Below are positions 10,906 through 24,351 of a DNA stretch of 64,000 nucleotides, piece after piece. The notes below the pieces were generated by a model. That model saw only the letters and a list, made by a program, of their open reading frames with translations, had not been told where the DNA came from and did no database searches. A program made the translations under genes and the position numbers. The DNA is taken from contig BSBK01001879.1 of assembly GCA_027943335.1 (NCBI GenBank), positions 260,001-324,000 of the forward strand, in the 5' to 3' direction. The DNA comes from Chamaecyparis obtusa (lineage: Eukaryota; Streptophyta; Pinopsida; Cupressales; Cupressaceae). The stretch's first letter is position 1, and each line of letters opens with the position of its first letter.

Positions 10906-12880
10906 TTGGGTGGGTTTAAGATTGTTATAAGAATGTCAGATGTGTAAAATCCCCATGATTACAGATTGCTTTTAGTTTAAATAACATAGAGTTTAGTTTG
11001 TTTATTGATTTGTATGAGTTGTAATGGTTAAATTTTAAATTATCATTTTGTAAAATGATTTTTTTACAAGCATTGACAACTAATTTTGTCTTTATATAAA
11101 AGATATATAATGGTTTGTGTTGATTCGATTTCTTCTTTTGACTCAAATAATCATATTTTACTCTGTTAAGATGTATTATAATTTTATGTTTCTTCCAATC
11201 TTTATGCACTTACTCTATTTTCTTTAAGATAGAGACCCTTTCAAACCCTATTTTTAAAGATTGATGATGCCATTATATGTTATTTATATATGACAAGATT
11301 CTTTCACATAAATCTAAATTAAGAACTATCTACCTTTAACAATGAATAAAAGACTACCTAAAAATACTTTAAATTATTTGATCACAACAATAATAATTTA
11401 AATAAAAGAATTAGATAATATGCAACACTAATGAATCATTGATAATATAAAGTATAAATAAATGACAACTGATGTCGAAACCACTTTTATCTTAAAAACC
11501 TACTTGCTAAAAAACTATGTTTGGTGGGGTACACCTTGTAATAATATAATTTAAACATATTACATATCTATTCATTTTTAACCTTTTATAAACTATAAGT
11601 GAGATTGACATTTTAGAAACTCTTGTTATCTTTCTGATTTTTGTTTTAATGTAATTTATCAGGTAGGATGAAAATATATAAAAATCTTCAATGGGTGAAA
11701 ATATTTTTATGTTTCCTATACATTGATATGCAAATTTAACATCAATGGCTAAAATTTTAGTGCTGGGTTTTTAACTTTTTATGGCATTCATAGAGTGTTG
11801 TAGAGAAATCTGTAGTGTTCCCACAATGCCTTGCATTGTTTACCTCTCTAGCCTTCACTCTCTATGATATTGATCTATAAGATCAAGGATGAGTTTTGAT
11901 TATTGGAGAAATTGTAGAACATTGAAATAATTGGGAGAGTTAAAATTCCTTTTTGAGGGCCAAAGAGATGCAAGAGTTTGGTGACACTGCTTCTTTACAT
12001 CTTGATTTTGGTCAATATTTTAAATTTATGAATCTACTGGTAGTGGTAGGGTGGACAAGATTTCAATTTGATATGGGGCCATTGTTTCTATCTTGTCTTA
12101 TTATTGTTGTTGAGTAATGACATTTTTTTTGCCTCTTTTCCTCTTAAACATAGGTCCTGATGTATTATAGGTTTATCCATTCAAAATGTGAGTTCACTCA
12201 AAAGATTGAGACTATAACCCACATGTTGGCATCGAGTGGCACTACAATTGTTAAAGCTTTCCTTGTCTCATCTTTGGATGTAGAGTCATGATATTTAACA
12301 TGCTTTTTCATATGATTGGATTACAAGATGTCCATATATTAAATATTGTAGCTCTAATCTAAATTATAGTATTTTAGCAACTCCATTCATTAAACATTTT
12401 ATCTTGTTGAATTGCAATGTTTTTGTTTAGTTGAATATTACTATAGGTGCTTCTATTTATTTGAAATTTGTTGTATTTGTAGGATATTTTTGTACTTACA
12501 AAGCATAATATAACTAGAACTATCGACCTACTATGAAGATAGAGGTCATGCAACATGTATAGTTGTAGTCTATCGAACATTGTACCATAAATAACCAAGA
12601 TAGGATAGTGTGATGCACTATAGTTACTAGAAATGATGACCAAAGATATGCTACTTTCTTATTTTCTACTATTAGATTCATATTATCTTCCATATGTGTG
12701 CATTTTATTTGAATTTTATGGTAGGACTATAGTGGGCACACCATTTTGTAAAGTAAAGATGCTAATAGCATACATAATGGTTTAAGTGTTGAGTACTCTT
12801 GAAGTGTAAAAAAATTAATTTTCATGCTAAGAGAAGTGTGAGAAAATTAAAAATCATACCATTGCATCCTTAGAACTTGA
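10906..12880. other. AT-rich spacer, no gene seen
   Basis: Between the LINE and the LTR of element D. The sequence is AT-rich, with only short chance reading frames on both strands. I see no repeat, RNA gene or conserved motif. It is presumably the old target DNA into which element D inserted (flank CTTGA at 12876-12880). Confidence 0.5.
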
Positions 12881-14169
12881 TGTTAGGAATAGTCCCAAGA
12901 GATAATTGAGAGGGGGGGAGAGGTGGGGGGGGGGGGGTGAATTAGTTATCTACAAGTTTCAATTCTTTATCCAATTAAGTATACTTAAACATAAAGCATA
13001 AACACAATGAAAGAACACTTGAACTCAACACAATATTTTGGTTATGGGGAAACCCAAATAGGTAAAAACTCCAGTAGGAATTGACACCCACTAATATTCT
13101 GCACTAGTGTATTATGATCCTTGTTAGAAGATCCTTAATCCTGCTAGGAGTTTCTTTACAATATATTTAGTACAGTAGACCTAGTCAAGGATCAGACTTG
13201 TTGGGAGTCTTTTACAATAGTCCCTATTAGGAGAGAGGACATACTATCTGAGAGCATAGTGCTCAAAGGGGCAAAGGCTACAACCTTCTGTTTAACAGAT
13301 ACACACTATATCTGGATCTTGGTGAACTATGCTTTGACCTTCTATGTGGATCAGTTCCAATGTATAACACAAATACTTTACTTGGTCACATAGACCTTCT
13401 TCTGATGGCTCAACACTTCACACACTCTGCTCTACTCTTCTCGATTAACTATGAACCATACTCAAGCAATCTAAATGATAAAATCAAGTTAGCTTGTTAG
13501 AACCACCTTGAAATCATTTTAGAGAAACCATAACAAACTTTGACAAACATTTTGTCAACTCTACTATGCACGCAACACATTCTAGGACTTGTCCAAAAAG
13601 ATAATTGTAGACTCATGCTACACACTATCGGCTCTACCAAAATAATTTTATATTTTTCCTCAAGCTGAATTACTTCATGCACTCTTAACCAAACATCAAT
13701 AACTCTCCTATAAGCTTAAATCCAAGGGTGCATACCCACATGATAGGCGCAACTCCAGAACCAATAAAATTTCTATCAGCTCTTCTAAATAAACAAAGGA
13801 AACTGGTACTGGCGAATAGTGACTGCATAACTTCACTTATACTAATTATCAGACTATGCACCCATGATTGAAACATCACTAACACATCTTCAACATATAT
13901 CCAAGCGCACAAGGCTCTATGATAACTATACAGACAACCATACACATAACACTGCATGTTACTCTGTCAGGAACACTATTGACACAAGTTATTATACAAC
14001 TGTCTGTACTAACAGTTAACCTCTGCGCCCATGATATCATACTAATATCATGTCCATGCTACATATACTAAAATCCTGCTGCATAATACTTCCACACATG
14101 CTACTTTACATATGTTGTCATCAATGACAAACATATAGTCAGTACTGGCCTGCTGGCAAATCTCCAACA
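12881..14169 (-). repeat. 3' LTR of Copia element D
   Basis: Starts TGTTAGGAATAG and ends CTCCAACA, so it is TG...CA bounded (1,289 bp). A minus-strand polypurine tract follows it immediately on the internal side. Near the left end lies a G-rich stretch (runs of 7 and about 14 G, 12911-12938) flanked by the pairing arms AGATAATT and AGTTATCT. The partner 5' LTR is not in the window: D is interrupted by element E at 62678, so the rest lies beyond the right edge. Confidence 0.8.
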
Positions 14170-14182
14170 ATCTCCCCCTTTG
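14170..14182 (-). other. Polypurine tract of element D
   Basis: Minus strand reads AAAGGGGGAGAT directly before the LTR start TGTTGG, preceded by CATCAATGCC. This is the plus-strand primer site for reverse transcription. The same context is seen in elements A, B and C. Confidence 0.8.
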
Positions 14183-14521
14183 GCATTGATGGCAACATGT
14201 GGAATGAAAAACCACCACCAACCCAAATGAACATTTCTTTTATAACATTCTCCATTTCCTCTTCAAAACTCCCCCAAAGATGAATCCTCCATCTTCTACA
14301 ATATTTTCCATTTCCTCAACTAAATTGTTGTCATAACTGAATGTTTCTCCCCCTTAGTATATTACTCCTTTTTACTTATGTTTTTCATGACTCTGTATAT
14401 TACTCCCCCTTTGACATCAATGGAAAAGGGTGTCATTCATTTTAAGCACTGATACTACTCCTGATGTAGAGTAGTCAACCTTCCATCAGTCCCTGAGGAC
14501 TGATGCCTTTCCTTCTTTCTT

Positions 14522-15645
14522 CTAAGAAGAATCAGGGAAGGGAATTACTCCCAACTTCTCCCTGAGATACTCAAAAGTATCCTTTGGCAAGGGCTTTGTG
14601 AATATGTTTGCCAACTGATCTTTAGTACTCACATAGTCTAACTTGACTTCTTTCTCTACCACTTTCTCTCTTACGAAGTGATACTTGATCTCAATGTGCT
14701 TTGTCTTTGCATGCATCACAGGGTTCTTAGAAATATTGATAGTGATAGTGTTATCACAGTGAATAAAAATAGGATAATCAATTTGAATTCCAAAATCCTT
14801 TATCATCTGTTTGATCCAAACAATTTTAGAACAATTCAAGGCTGCTGCAACATACTTCACTTCTGATGTTGACTGAGAAATACAATTTTGTTTCTTTCTT
14901 GTCTAGGTGACAAGTCTATTACCAAGAAATGCTGCTCCACCTGATGTACTCTTTCTATCATCTACACATCATGCCAAATCAACATCAGTGTATACGTGAA
15001 GCTACACATTTTCTAAATTAGGATACCATAGACCATAATCTATAGTTCCAAGTAAGTATCTGAATATTCTCTTTACTAAAATGAGGTGACTTTGCTTAGG
15101 TTCTGCTGCAAATCTTCCAACTATGTCAACTAAATTGTAAATATCAGGTCTAGTCTAAGTAAGATAAATCATTTTCCCAATCATAGACTTGTACAATGTT
15201 ATATCAACTACAGGTGAGTCATCTTCTTTTGTAAGCTTGCATCCAGTTATCATAGGAGTCCCTATAGGCTTACAATCATCCATCTTGAATTTCTTCAGTA
15301 TCTCTTTCACATATTTGGACTGATTAATAAAAATTCCTTTTTTTTGTCTGCTGCACATTTAGTCTCAAAAAGTATTTGATAGGACCAATCATACTCATCT
15401 CAAACTCATTTTGTATTTCTTTGGCAAATTCTACACTTAGTTTGTCATTACCTCCAAAGATAATGTCATCAACAAATATAGCTATAAGTATTAGACCTTC
15501 AGATGTCTCTCTAATGAATATATTACAATCTTTTTCTCCTTTCTTGAATCCAATCTTTGTTAGATATCCATCTAGTCTCTCATACCATGCTCTAGGGCTT
15601 GCTTAAGTTCATAGGGGGCCTTCTTCAATCTGCATACCATATCAA
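14522..15645 (-). pseudogene. Element D Copia pol, 3' part (RT end and RNase H)
   Basis: C-terminal half of a Ty1/Copia polyprotein. It begins in the RT at the junction with element C (MVCRLKKAP...) and carries the RT connection (SKYVKEILKKF, PIGTPM, YKSMIGKMIYLT). It then carries the RNase H domain with KSTSGGAAFLG, KYVAAA, HCDN, KTKHIEIKYHFVREKV and the terminal IFTKPLPKDTFEYLREKLGV. Upstream parts have many stops and frame changes near 15380-15640. The N-terminal part of the same gene resumes at 60460, on the other side of element C. The sequence from 14183 to 14521 is the untranslated 3' region up to the polypurine tract. Confidence 0.88.
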
Positions 15646-16781
15646 TGTTAGAAATTAAGTCCACCAAGATAACTAAGAAGGGGGGTTGAATCAATTATCA
15701 GATAAATATAACTTTTATCATCTTCAACAACATTAAACCATGTAAGCAATATAATTACCAACCATAGAAAGATATTCATACACAATTACAGAATAACACA
15801 AGATATGTTGACTAGGAAACCTCTTGATCAAAGAGTAAACCCTGGTGGGAATGATGCTCACAAAAGATTCACTAATATGAATATTACTTGTGAAAGGATG
15901 TACTCTGTTAGGAGTCTTATGAAATACATTCAGTACATATAAATCCCTGTTAGGAGATTTTGAATCCCTATTAAAAGATTCTAACCATGTTAAGAGTTAT
16001 AGAAGATAGAAGGACCCATTGCCCAAATAGCTTCAGGGTAAGATCACTGAACTCACTATCCAAATAATCTTTTCATTATTCAACAGAATAATATGATACC
16101 TTTTCTTTGATTGTGCCAAACCGCACTCACTGCTACATCAGATCTCAATTTTAGATCTTTGTACTTCACATGTCTTCCTTCACAATTCACTTTCAAAACT
16201 TCACAATCAACCACTCTCACTATGTCAACAAGGAAAAACCTTCCTTCCTTTATACCACACTCAAATAATTACAAATGAGTCGGCACACAATTACAAAATA
16301 AAAGATTCCACATGCTACACCAAAATTACATAAAACTGTCAGCTTCCAAATACAATAAATCTTCACTCATGTGACTTCAAAGTTTGCACTATCATCCATG
16401 TCACTATCAATGTGTCTCTAACTTTCCTTTAACTTCACAAAGCTAGATTCCATCCCGATTAGGAGATATCATCCGATTGCCAAAAACCGCTACTCAGGAA
16501 CACTGCCTAAATACTGCTTCCACCAAAATGATCATAACTTTCATGAATAAAAGAATTACTATCTACGCTCTTAACCATAGACATATAACATATCATAGAG
16601 TATATCCTCAATGTTTCATAGCTCCAACTATAATATCCCACATGCGCTAATCAAAACATTGTCTGCTTCTCTACAAGTCTTCAGTAAAACACTATGTTGA
16701 CATCAATGACAATCATAGTCATGAATGCAACAACAACTGCTACAGAATAGGTGCCAAACACTTTAGCATTCATTCCTAACA
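15646..16781 (-). repeat. 3' LTR of element C
   Basis: TGTTAGAAATTAAG... to ...CATTCCTAACA. Matches 59320-60459 over its full length with scattered substitutions, estimated by eye at several percent. The minus-strand polypurine tract ATGAGGGAGAT lies at 16782-16792. The sequence from 16793 to 17156 is the 3' untranslated region. Confidence 0.9.
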
Positions 16782-17156
16782 ATCTCCCTCATTGGCATTG
16801 ATGAAAACATAGATGAGAAACATCCAATGTTCCAAAAATCCAATACTGCAACACTGCTTCTTTGAATCCTCTTCATCAATCAAATCTTGCTTCGTTATCC
16901 TGTTCAGTTCTCACATTTATTTTTTCTCATATTGTTTTTCATTCATACTTCTCCCCCATTGACATCAATGACAAAAATTCCATCACTATGTCAACAACAA
17001 CTCAATGTCAAAAGACACTTTTTAGAAAATACATTTACTAGAGTCCTCATGACTCAGCTCAGATACACATACTCCCCCATTCAGGAAGTACCAACATTTA
17101 GTCCAAAAGAAAGATAGGGATCATATATTACTGGATGGATGCAACCAACTGCATCA

Positions 17157-20153
17157 TTACTCAAAAGTAGGCTGGGGCATAACCCCAAGCATACCTCTAA
17201 AATACTCAAATGTATCCTTAGGCAAATGCTTTGTAAATATGTCTGCTATTTTTTCCTTTGTGCTTATGTACTCCATTCTGACTTCTTTCTCAGCAACTTT
17301 CTCTCTTGCAACATGATACTTGATCTCTATATGTTTTGTCTTAGAATGTAGTATAGGATTCTTAGACATACTGACTATACTAGTGTTGTCACAATGTATA
17401 ACAACAGGTTCAACAAATTTAATTCCAATATCCTACAGCATCTGCTTCATCCAAATTATCTGGTTACAATTGTTTGTTGCTGCTACATACTCTGCTTTTG
17501 TTGTTGTCTATGAAATACAATTATGCTTCTTGCTTAGCCAAGAAACTAATCTTCCTCCAAGGAAAAATGCTCCTCCACTGGTGCTTTTCTTATCATCAAC
17601 ATTGCCTCCCCAATCAGCATCTGTATATGCACATAGGGTAAAATCATCATATTTTTCATACCACAATCCATAGTCCATTGTGCCTCTTAAATATCTCAGT
17701 ATCCTCTTTATTGCTGCATAATGTGATTCTCTAGGTTTAGCTTGAAATCTTGCTACAATTCAAACTAAATGTGCTATATCTAGTCTTGTGTGTGTCAAAT
17801 ACTACAATCCTCCAATCATGGATCTATATTTCTTCTACTCAACTGTCGGTGTTTCATCTGTGCTAGATAACTTATGTCTGATTACTATAGGTGTTCCAAC
17901 TAGTTTACAATCCTCCATTCCAAATCTTTTTAGCAACTCATTCAAGTACTTTGTCTGACTTGCAAAGATACCATCATTGTTTTGTGTTATCTATAATCCC
18001 AAAAAGTATTTCATCTCACCAATCATACTTATTTCAAATTTAGTCTTCATTTCATCAGTAAATTTGTACTAGCCTCATCTTCTCCTCCAAAAATAATGTC
18101 ATCAACAAAAATAACTATAATCAACAAACCATTTTCAATTTCTTTTGTGTATAGATTGCTATTAGTTGTTCCTTTAGTAAATCCTAACTTTAACAAATAC
18201 TTATCCAGTCTTGCATACCAAGTTCTAGGTGCTTTCTTTAGTCCATATAATGCTTTTTTCAGTTTACATACCATGTCTCCTTCTTAAGTCAAAGGAAAAC
18301 CTTCAGGCTGCTCAATGTAGACTTCTTCTTCCAATTCTCCATTCAGAAATGCAGACTTCACATCCATCTGATACACTTTGAATTTCTTAAAAGCTGAATA
18401 GGCCAAAAACATTCTTACTGCTTCAATTCTTGCTACTGGTGCAGATGTTTCTTCATAGTCAATTCCTTCTTGCTGTGAGTAACCCTTACATACCAATCTT
18501 GATTTGTTTCTTACAACTTCTCCTTGTTCATTCATCTTGTTTCTGAATACCCATTTAGTTCCAATCACATTCTTATCTTTAGGTCTAGGGACCAATTCCC
18601 ATGTCTTGTTCATTTCTATCTAATCTAGTTCTTCTTTCATAGCATTAATCCAATGTTCATCTTCACAAGCTTCACTAGTTGATTTAGGTTCAATTTGAGA
18701 AATCAAACATAAATGTACCTTATTCCGAGTCAAAACTCCTCTGTCCAAACTTCCAATTACTTGTTCAATAGGATGATGTCTTGATAAATACCTGTTCATT
18801 GTCATAGTCTCAAATCTTGCTTCAACTATAGATTCTTCTGTAGATTCCTCTCTAGTTTCTTCAGCATGGCTTTCATTCAACAATTCACTATCATTTTCAT
18901 AGAATAATTTAGTAGTTTTAGTGTTAGGCTTAGGATGAGCTTCTTCATCAGATTCATAATGAAGCATTCTTTCCTGAATTTTAAACTTTTCATCAACTTT
19001 AACATTTGCACTCTCAACAATAGTTTTAGTTCTCTTATTGTAACATCTATATGCTTTTCTCTTCAAAGAATATCCAAGAAAAATACCTTCATCACTTCTA
19101 GGATCAAACTTTCCAATATCATCATCTCTCTTTATATAACATTTTCTTCCAAAAATTCTAAAATAATTAACTGAGGGTGCATGTCCAAACCATAATTCAT
19201 AAGGTGTCTTGTCTGTGTCTGCTCTGATTTGTACTATGTTCATCGTATATACTATTGTATTCATTGCTTCTCTCCAAAATGTCTTCGCTAAATCATTCTC
19301 AAATAACATAGCTCTTGCTACTTCAGTCACTGATCTATTTCTTCTTTCTGCAATACCATTTTGTTCAGGTGTTCTAGGGGCTGAAAATTGTCTCTTAATA
19401 CCATTCACTTCACAAAAAGTGTTAAACTCTCTAGAAGTAAATTCACCACCTCTATCAGATCTCAAACATTTAATCTTCATTCCAGATTCATTCTCAACTT
19501 TGTTCTTAATGATCTTAAACTTATCAAATGCTTCAGATTTTTCTTTCAGAAATGTAATCCACATCATTCTTGTAAAATCATCAACAAGAATCATAAAATA
19601 CCTTTCTCCATAGAATCCTCTAGTCCTGGTAGGACCGCTCAAGTCTGTATGAACAATCTCCAACTTCTCTGTCGATGTGAACTTCTTACTAGGAAAAGAA
19701 CTTCTCTTCTTCTTAGCCATCACACATTCTTTGCAAATCATGTTAGTAGGCTTCATAATTTTAAGCAAATCCCTTACTAAAAGTGTAGTACTCACTTTCA
19801 CAATATTATCAAAGTTTATATGACAAAACCTTCTATGCCATAACCAACTATCATCAATCTTAGTAATCAAACATGTCATCTCAGTAGGATTCAACTAAAA
19901 TACATTACCTCTGGTTCTAGATCCAGTTCTAATCAAATTTCCATCTTTATCTTTTATTACACAAGTTTTCTCAGTAAACCAAACATGATATCCTTTATCA
20001 ACTAACTATCCAACACTCAAAAGATTATGTTTCAATCCATCAACAAAGTAAACATCATTAGTATTAGTCTTTCCATCAAGAGTAATAGATCCTATGCCTT
20101 TAATCAAACAAGGTGCATTGTTACCAACTCTAACAACTCCATCATAATTGTTA
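17157..20153 (-). pseudogene. Element C Copia pol: integrase, RT, RNase H
   Basis: Main part of a Copia polyprotein, continuing from 58136 across element B. It has a GAG pre-integrase HHCC zinc finger (WLWHRRFCHINF ... CKECVMAKKK, ~19700-19850) and the integrase core with DLSGP, VDDFTR and PEQNGIAERRNR (the D, D, E residues). The RT follows ([50 protein letters not shown] as the YxDD box), then RNase H (ADTDADWGG... KSTSGGAFFLGG, KAEYVAA, HCDNTS) and the usual end, IFTKHLPKDTFEYFRGMLGV. The stretch 18620-19894 is one open frame of 424 codons. Stops and frame changes occur elsewhere, for example near 18056, 18284, 18614, 19895 and 20011. Confidence 0.93.
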
Positions 20154-21173
20154 TGTTGGAAATTTGGATGAAGTGAGTACATAGATTTTTTAATTATGGA
20201 AACATATGATCCTCATGAAGATCATACAAGTTAGAGAGAAAGTATAGCAGAGCACATCACAAATTTGTCTAAGTGTGAGACAATATTTTCACAGTGTACC
20301 AGGACATAGTTTTTATTTGCAACATTGACTGGAGTGAGTTCAGTGCTTGCACACTTGAACATAGACTCTATGATGGCTAATGATGACCCATCTTAGAGTG
20401 CAAGTCAGTATGGCATGTACGGAATTAGTTATGATAGTTTTACCAAAGATAGTGTGAAGTTGACAGGACAGAATATGAAGGCAGAATTGGTAAAGAGTTA
20501 AGGGATTATTTTGTTTATCAAAATAATGACTTAACAATATAAAGGGATGTCATCCTAGATGTTAACTCTTAGATAATGATATATGGAAGCTGACCATGTA
20601 AATTTATTAGCCTTAATAACTTGTCTATATATGCAATTATAATTGTAAAGAATAAGAAGCGAAGAAAAGTGATGTAATAAATGTAATAGTGATGATGCGA
20701 AGATAAGAGTAGCAAAGGAATATTGATACAAGTAGAATAAGGTTATGTACCTTGACCTATTTTGTATACATTTTATATTACTTGTTTGGGTAGTGGGCTC
20801 ATCTAGTAATCAGATTTTGTATTGACAACTCCTAACAGGGTTAAGGCTTCTAACAAGGCCTATAGTCCCTTAATCAAGACTGATACACTATATGCTTGTA
20901 ATAGACTCCTAACAGGGTCAATATCCTTAACATGATACTTTTGATTAGTGGATCTTTGTGGGTACCATCCCCACCGGGGTTTTCCCTTGGCCAGGGTTTC
21001 CTCAAGAACAAATAATGTGTTATGAGTTCTTTGATGTTATTGCTATGCATGTTATTTAGTTTCTTATGTTATGCATGTGTGAAGAAAATCTATTATAACG
21101 ATATTTGGGAAAAAGATAAAGTTTTTAGAATATAGATTCACTCCCCCCCTCTCAGTATTCTCTATTTCTAACA
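20154..21173 (+). repeat. 5' LTR of element B
   Basis: TGTTGGAAATTTGG... to ...TATTTCTAACA, 1,020 bp. Matches 57122-58135 throughout, with scattered mostly transition differences. Confidence 0.92.
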
Positions 21174-21188
21174 ATTGGTATCAGAGCC
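21174..21188 (+). other. Primer-binding site of element B
   Basis: ATTGGTATCAGAGCC immediately follows the 5' LTR. It is complementary to the 3' end of initiator tRNA-Met, the usual Copia primer. Confidence 0.9.
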
Positions 21189-21229
21189 TAGTTACTCAGA
21201 GAAGAATCATTCAAGGAAAGCCTAGCAGC

Positions 21230-22528
21230 TTGAGTAAGATCTCTATGGATATGGATCAGCTACAAAAGAATCTTGATGAAGCTCTTGAACAGATTGATAT
21301 GCTTACTGATGAAAGAAACACTCTGAAAAGGAAATATGATGATGCAAAGAACCTTATTAAGAAATTGAAAAACAAGATAGAAGATTTGAAATTTGAAAAG
21401 GAATCTGAAGTTCTTATTGAAGATTGTGATGACAATTTAGAAAAAGAAAATGTGATCCTTAAGCATGAACTGAAGATAGAAAAACTCAAACTAAGTTTGA
21501 AAGGTGGAAATGACAAAAATTAAGCAAATCTAAGATCTAAGAATGAAAGACTGAAGATTGAAAATGAAGAATTAAGATCTAAACTTGGCAAAGTAACATC
21601 TGAATTTGAGAAAGTAAATTTGTAGCATATAGAACTTGAGAAATACAATAAGATTGTGAAAGGTGAATTGACTCAATCCAAACAACTTGAAAGGCTATAT
21701 TCAAATAATGAGAAGATTGATGAATAAGTATCTTTTGGGAAACCATCCTATGATAAGACTAGACTTGGGTTTAATATATTCAGAACAAATGATGAAAGAA
21801 AAGAACCAGATTTGAAAGTATGTAAAAGCATTGATGAAAATAAGTTAGATGAGATCAACAAATCTGAAGATGCACCTAAAGAAGAAGAATCATCGAAGCA
21901 AAAAGAATCACCCAAAGGTATGCAAAGAGAATTCAAAGGTAGATGTTTTGGTTGTAATACTATTGGTCACATGAAGAGAGATTACATAGGTAAACAATTT
22001 AAACTTCTTAATGGTTATTGTTATAATTGTCATGGTTTTGGACATAGAGCTATTGAATGTAGAAAATCTAAAGTTATTGAGAATAATTATGGTAGTAGAA
22101 TGTTTAGGGATACTAGCAATGTAGATAAGAGACCTACTAAAGATATGAACAGAAGAAATAGAGTAGTATGTTATAGATGCAACAAGGTTGGACACATTGC
22201 TAGAAATTACAGGTCACAGATCAATCAGCAAGGACCGAGATATGGGAACAATGGAATTGTTTTTCAGATATGTAACAAGATTAGACATACAACAAGATTT
22301 TGTAGAATGAACAATGGAATTTATCATCCTAACCCTAACCCTAGGAATCATGCAAGAAAAAATGAAAGTACAGGGAACAGTCAGAAAGGTTGCTGCAGTA
22401 ATGAAGATGAAGTAACGTTTGTGAAAGGCATAGATCAAGGAGACATATTCAACATTGAAGGTAATCAAAAAGGTGAAGTATCAAGTGGTAAGAGTGAATC
22501 CTTACCTGACTTGTCTTTAAGCACTTAA
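21230..22528 (+). pseudogene. Element B Gag-like coiled-coil/CCHC protein
   Basis: A single frame interrupted by three stops (TAA 21521-21523, TAG 21623-21625, TAA 21725-21727), each where Gln would fit. The N-terminal half is a long Glu/Lys/Leu-rich coiled coil with no recognisable capsid (UBN2) domain. The C-terminal half has four CCHC-type knuckles: CFGCNTIGHMKRDY (last Cys lost), CYNCHGFGHRAIEC, CYRCNKVGHIARNY (last Cys lost) and a degenerate CNKIRHTTRFC. It resembles the Gag of element A in layout. Such proteins would package the element RNA. 22529-22976 is spacer without a convincing gene. Confidence 0.82.
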
Positions 22529-23063
22529 ATTATGTAAATTGCAGTAGTTTAGGAACTTAGAATTAGTGTAGAAGTAGATTTATGATGAATTAAGTCTTAC
22601 GCAGTTAATGTAAGGTAGTTTATGATGTACTAATGCTATGGTTAAGAGTGCAAAATAAAATATTATGTTTTGTGAGATTGCAAGAAGTTTTAAGTTTTGC
22701 AGGTTAACAAAAACAACTTTTTGCAAAGAAGCGACAAAAGAATTGAATGCGATGTCAAACCTAAGTGAGATTCAAGTGATAAAAGGTTATGATCAAAGTT
22801 ATTTGTCTATCAAAGTGAATTTAAGTGTTTGGAAGAGTAGAAAGCAATGATTGGAAGCATTTTGTAGTGATTTGGTGAAAGATTGAAGCGTCGAATCTAT
22901 GGAAGCCCTAAAATCATGAATTTGAGGTATTTATCTTGATAGATCTTTGAATTGGTATAAGAGATTAGAAGTAATCATGGATGTATCCTTAATTCACAAT
23001 ATTAGAGATAAGGATAGACCTATATTGAAGAAATAACTAATAGAACCCTTGGAAGATGATCCT

Positions 23064-24111
23064 TGTTGGAAATATTCAGGAATTAACCAAGTTACTGAGA
23101 GGGGAGGGGTGAATCAGTAACTCCAAATTTTCTTTCAATTATAGATGTATTAGCATATAGTTTACTTTATCCCTTTGCATATAGAAAGCATTCACAACAA
23201 TGACACATAGATTTGGTTACCCAGAAACCTTCCAAAAGAAAGTAAAACTGGGGTGGGGATGAAACCCACAAGGCTTTAGTACTGCAGTATAAAGTTGGCC
23301 GGTTAAGGCTTACAATTGATCACTTCTTATGATCTGCCCTGCTAGGAGCAATAAGGACTACTAGGTCCACCTTGTTAGAGGATTTTTACAAACTTACAAA
23401 AGAAGTATGTACTCGGTAAAGAGATTTTACAAAAGACTGTTAAGTCTACCTGGTTAAAGGATTTTAGTACTGATTCACCTATTAGGATGAAACAGTAGAT
23501 CTCTTGCTTTGCAACTGGATTGCTGAATGAGATTCGCTGATGTACTGATCACCTTCTGTGATGAATTTGTCTTTGCTATTCCTTATACTGCTGTAGCCCT
23601 TTGTAATTCGCTTATCTCTGCCTTTCTTTCTTTTCCACATTCATACTCATTACATCTTGGTATTTTTACAACATTGTTTATATACAAGTCTAAACAATTA
23701 ATTACAATTACAATTACAAAGTCGGCTTGACAAATAAACATAAGTGCTACTAAGTCAGCCCAAGTATGGTTACACGGTTCCTCCAAACTAACTCGGTGAC
23801 TTTCTGATACTCGGCGTCCACTGCATTACTCGGCATCGTCATGCACTCGGTAGAAGTGAAGGCTCGTTTCATACTGACCACTCGGTAAGTTTTGAACTTG
23901 GTAAATACTGGTGACTCGGTAGACATAATGTTACTCAGTTTACACTGTCTTGCTCGGTTTGCACTGTCTTGCTCAGTTTGCACTGTTCTGCTCGGTTTGC
24001 ACTGTTCTGCTTAGTTTGCACTGTTCTACTCGGTTTGCACTATTTTTCTCAGTTTGCACACAAAATGCAAATAAGTGTTGTCACTAGTGGCAATCCTTCT
24101 TAATGCCAACA
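23064..24111 (-). repeat. 3' LTR of element A
   Basis: TGTTGGAAATATTC... to ...TAATGCCAACA, 1,048 bp. Contains about 6.5 copies of a 19-bp repeat (CGGTTTGCACTGTTCTGCT and variants) at 23936-24060, and many CTCGGT words. The hairpin arms GTTACTGA (23091-23098) and TCAGTAAC (23114-23121) lie near its minus-strand 3' end. Confidence 0.93.
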
Positions 24112-24123
24112 ATCTCCCCCTTT
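24112..24123 (-). other. Polypurine tract of element A
   Basis: Minus strand AAAGGGGGAGAT directly before TGTTGGCATT, preceded by CACTAATGCC. 24124-24351 is the 3' untranslated region and includes a short tandem repeat of TATACATATCTYCTTC units around 24248-24310. Confidence 0.85.
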
Positions 24124-24351
24124 GGCATTAGTGACAAAAACACTTATTGCCCAAAACTTATATACATGAACCATGCTGAGATTTATTTTGATTTTTCAAA
24201 ATTTGTCTTTGTCAATTATCTCCCCCTTTCAATGTGCTAACTTTTCTTCTATACATATCTTCTTCTATACATATCTTCTTCTATACATATCTCCTTCTAT
24301 ACATATCTCCCCCTTTTTGACGATAATTCCAAAGGTGTATATACAAGTGAT

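Noticed and set aside
10925..12643. Short Lys/Asn-rich frames in the spacer left of element D
   Set aside because: Typical of AT-rich non-coding DNA; no homology or coding signature.
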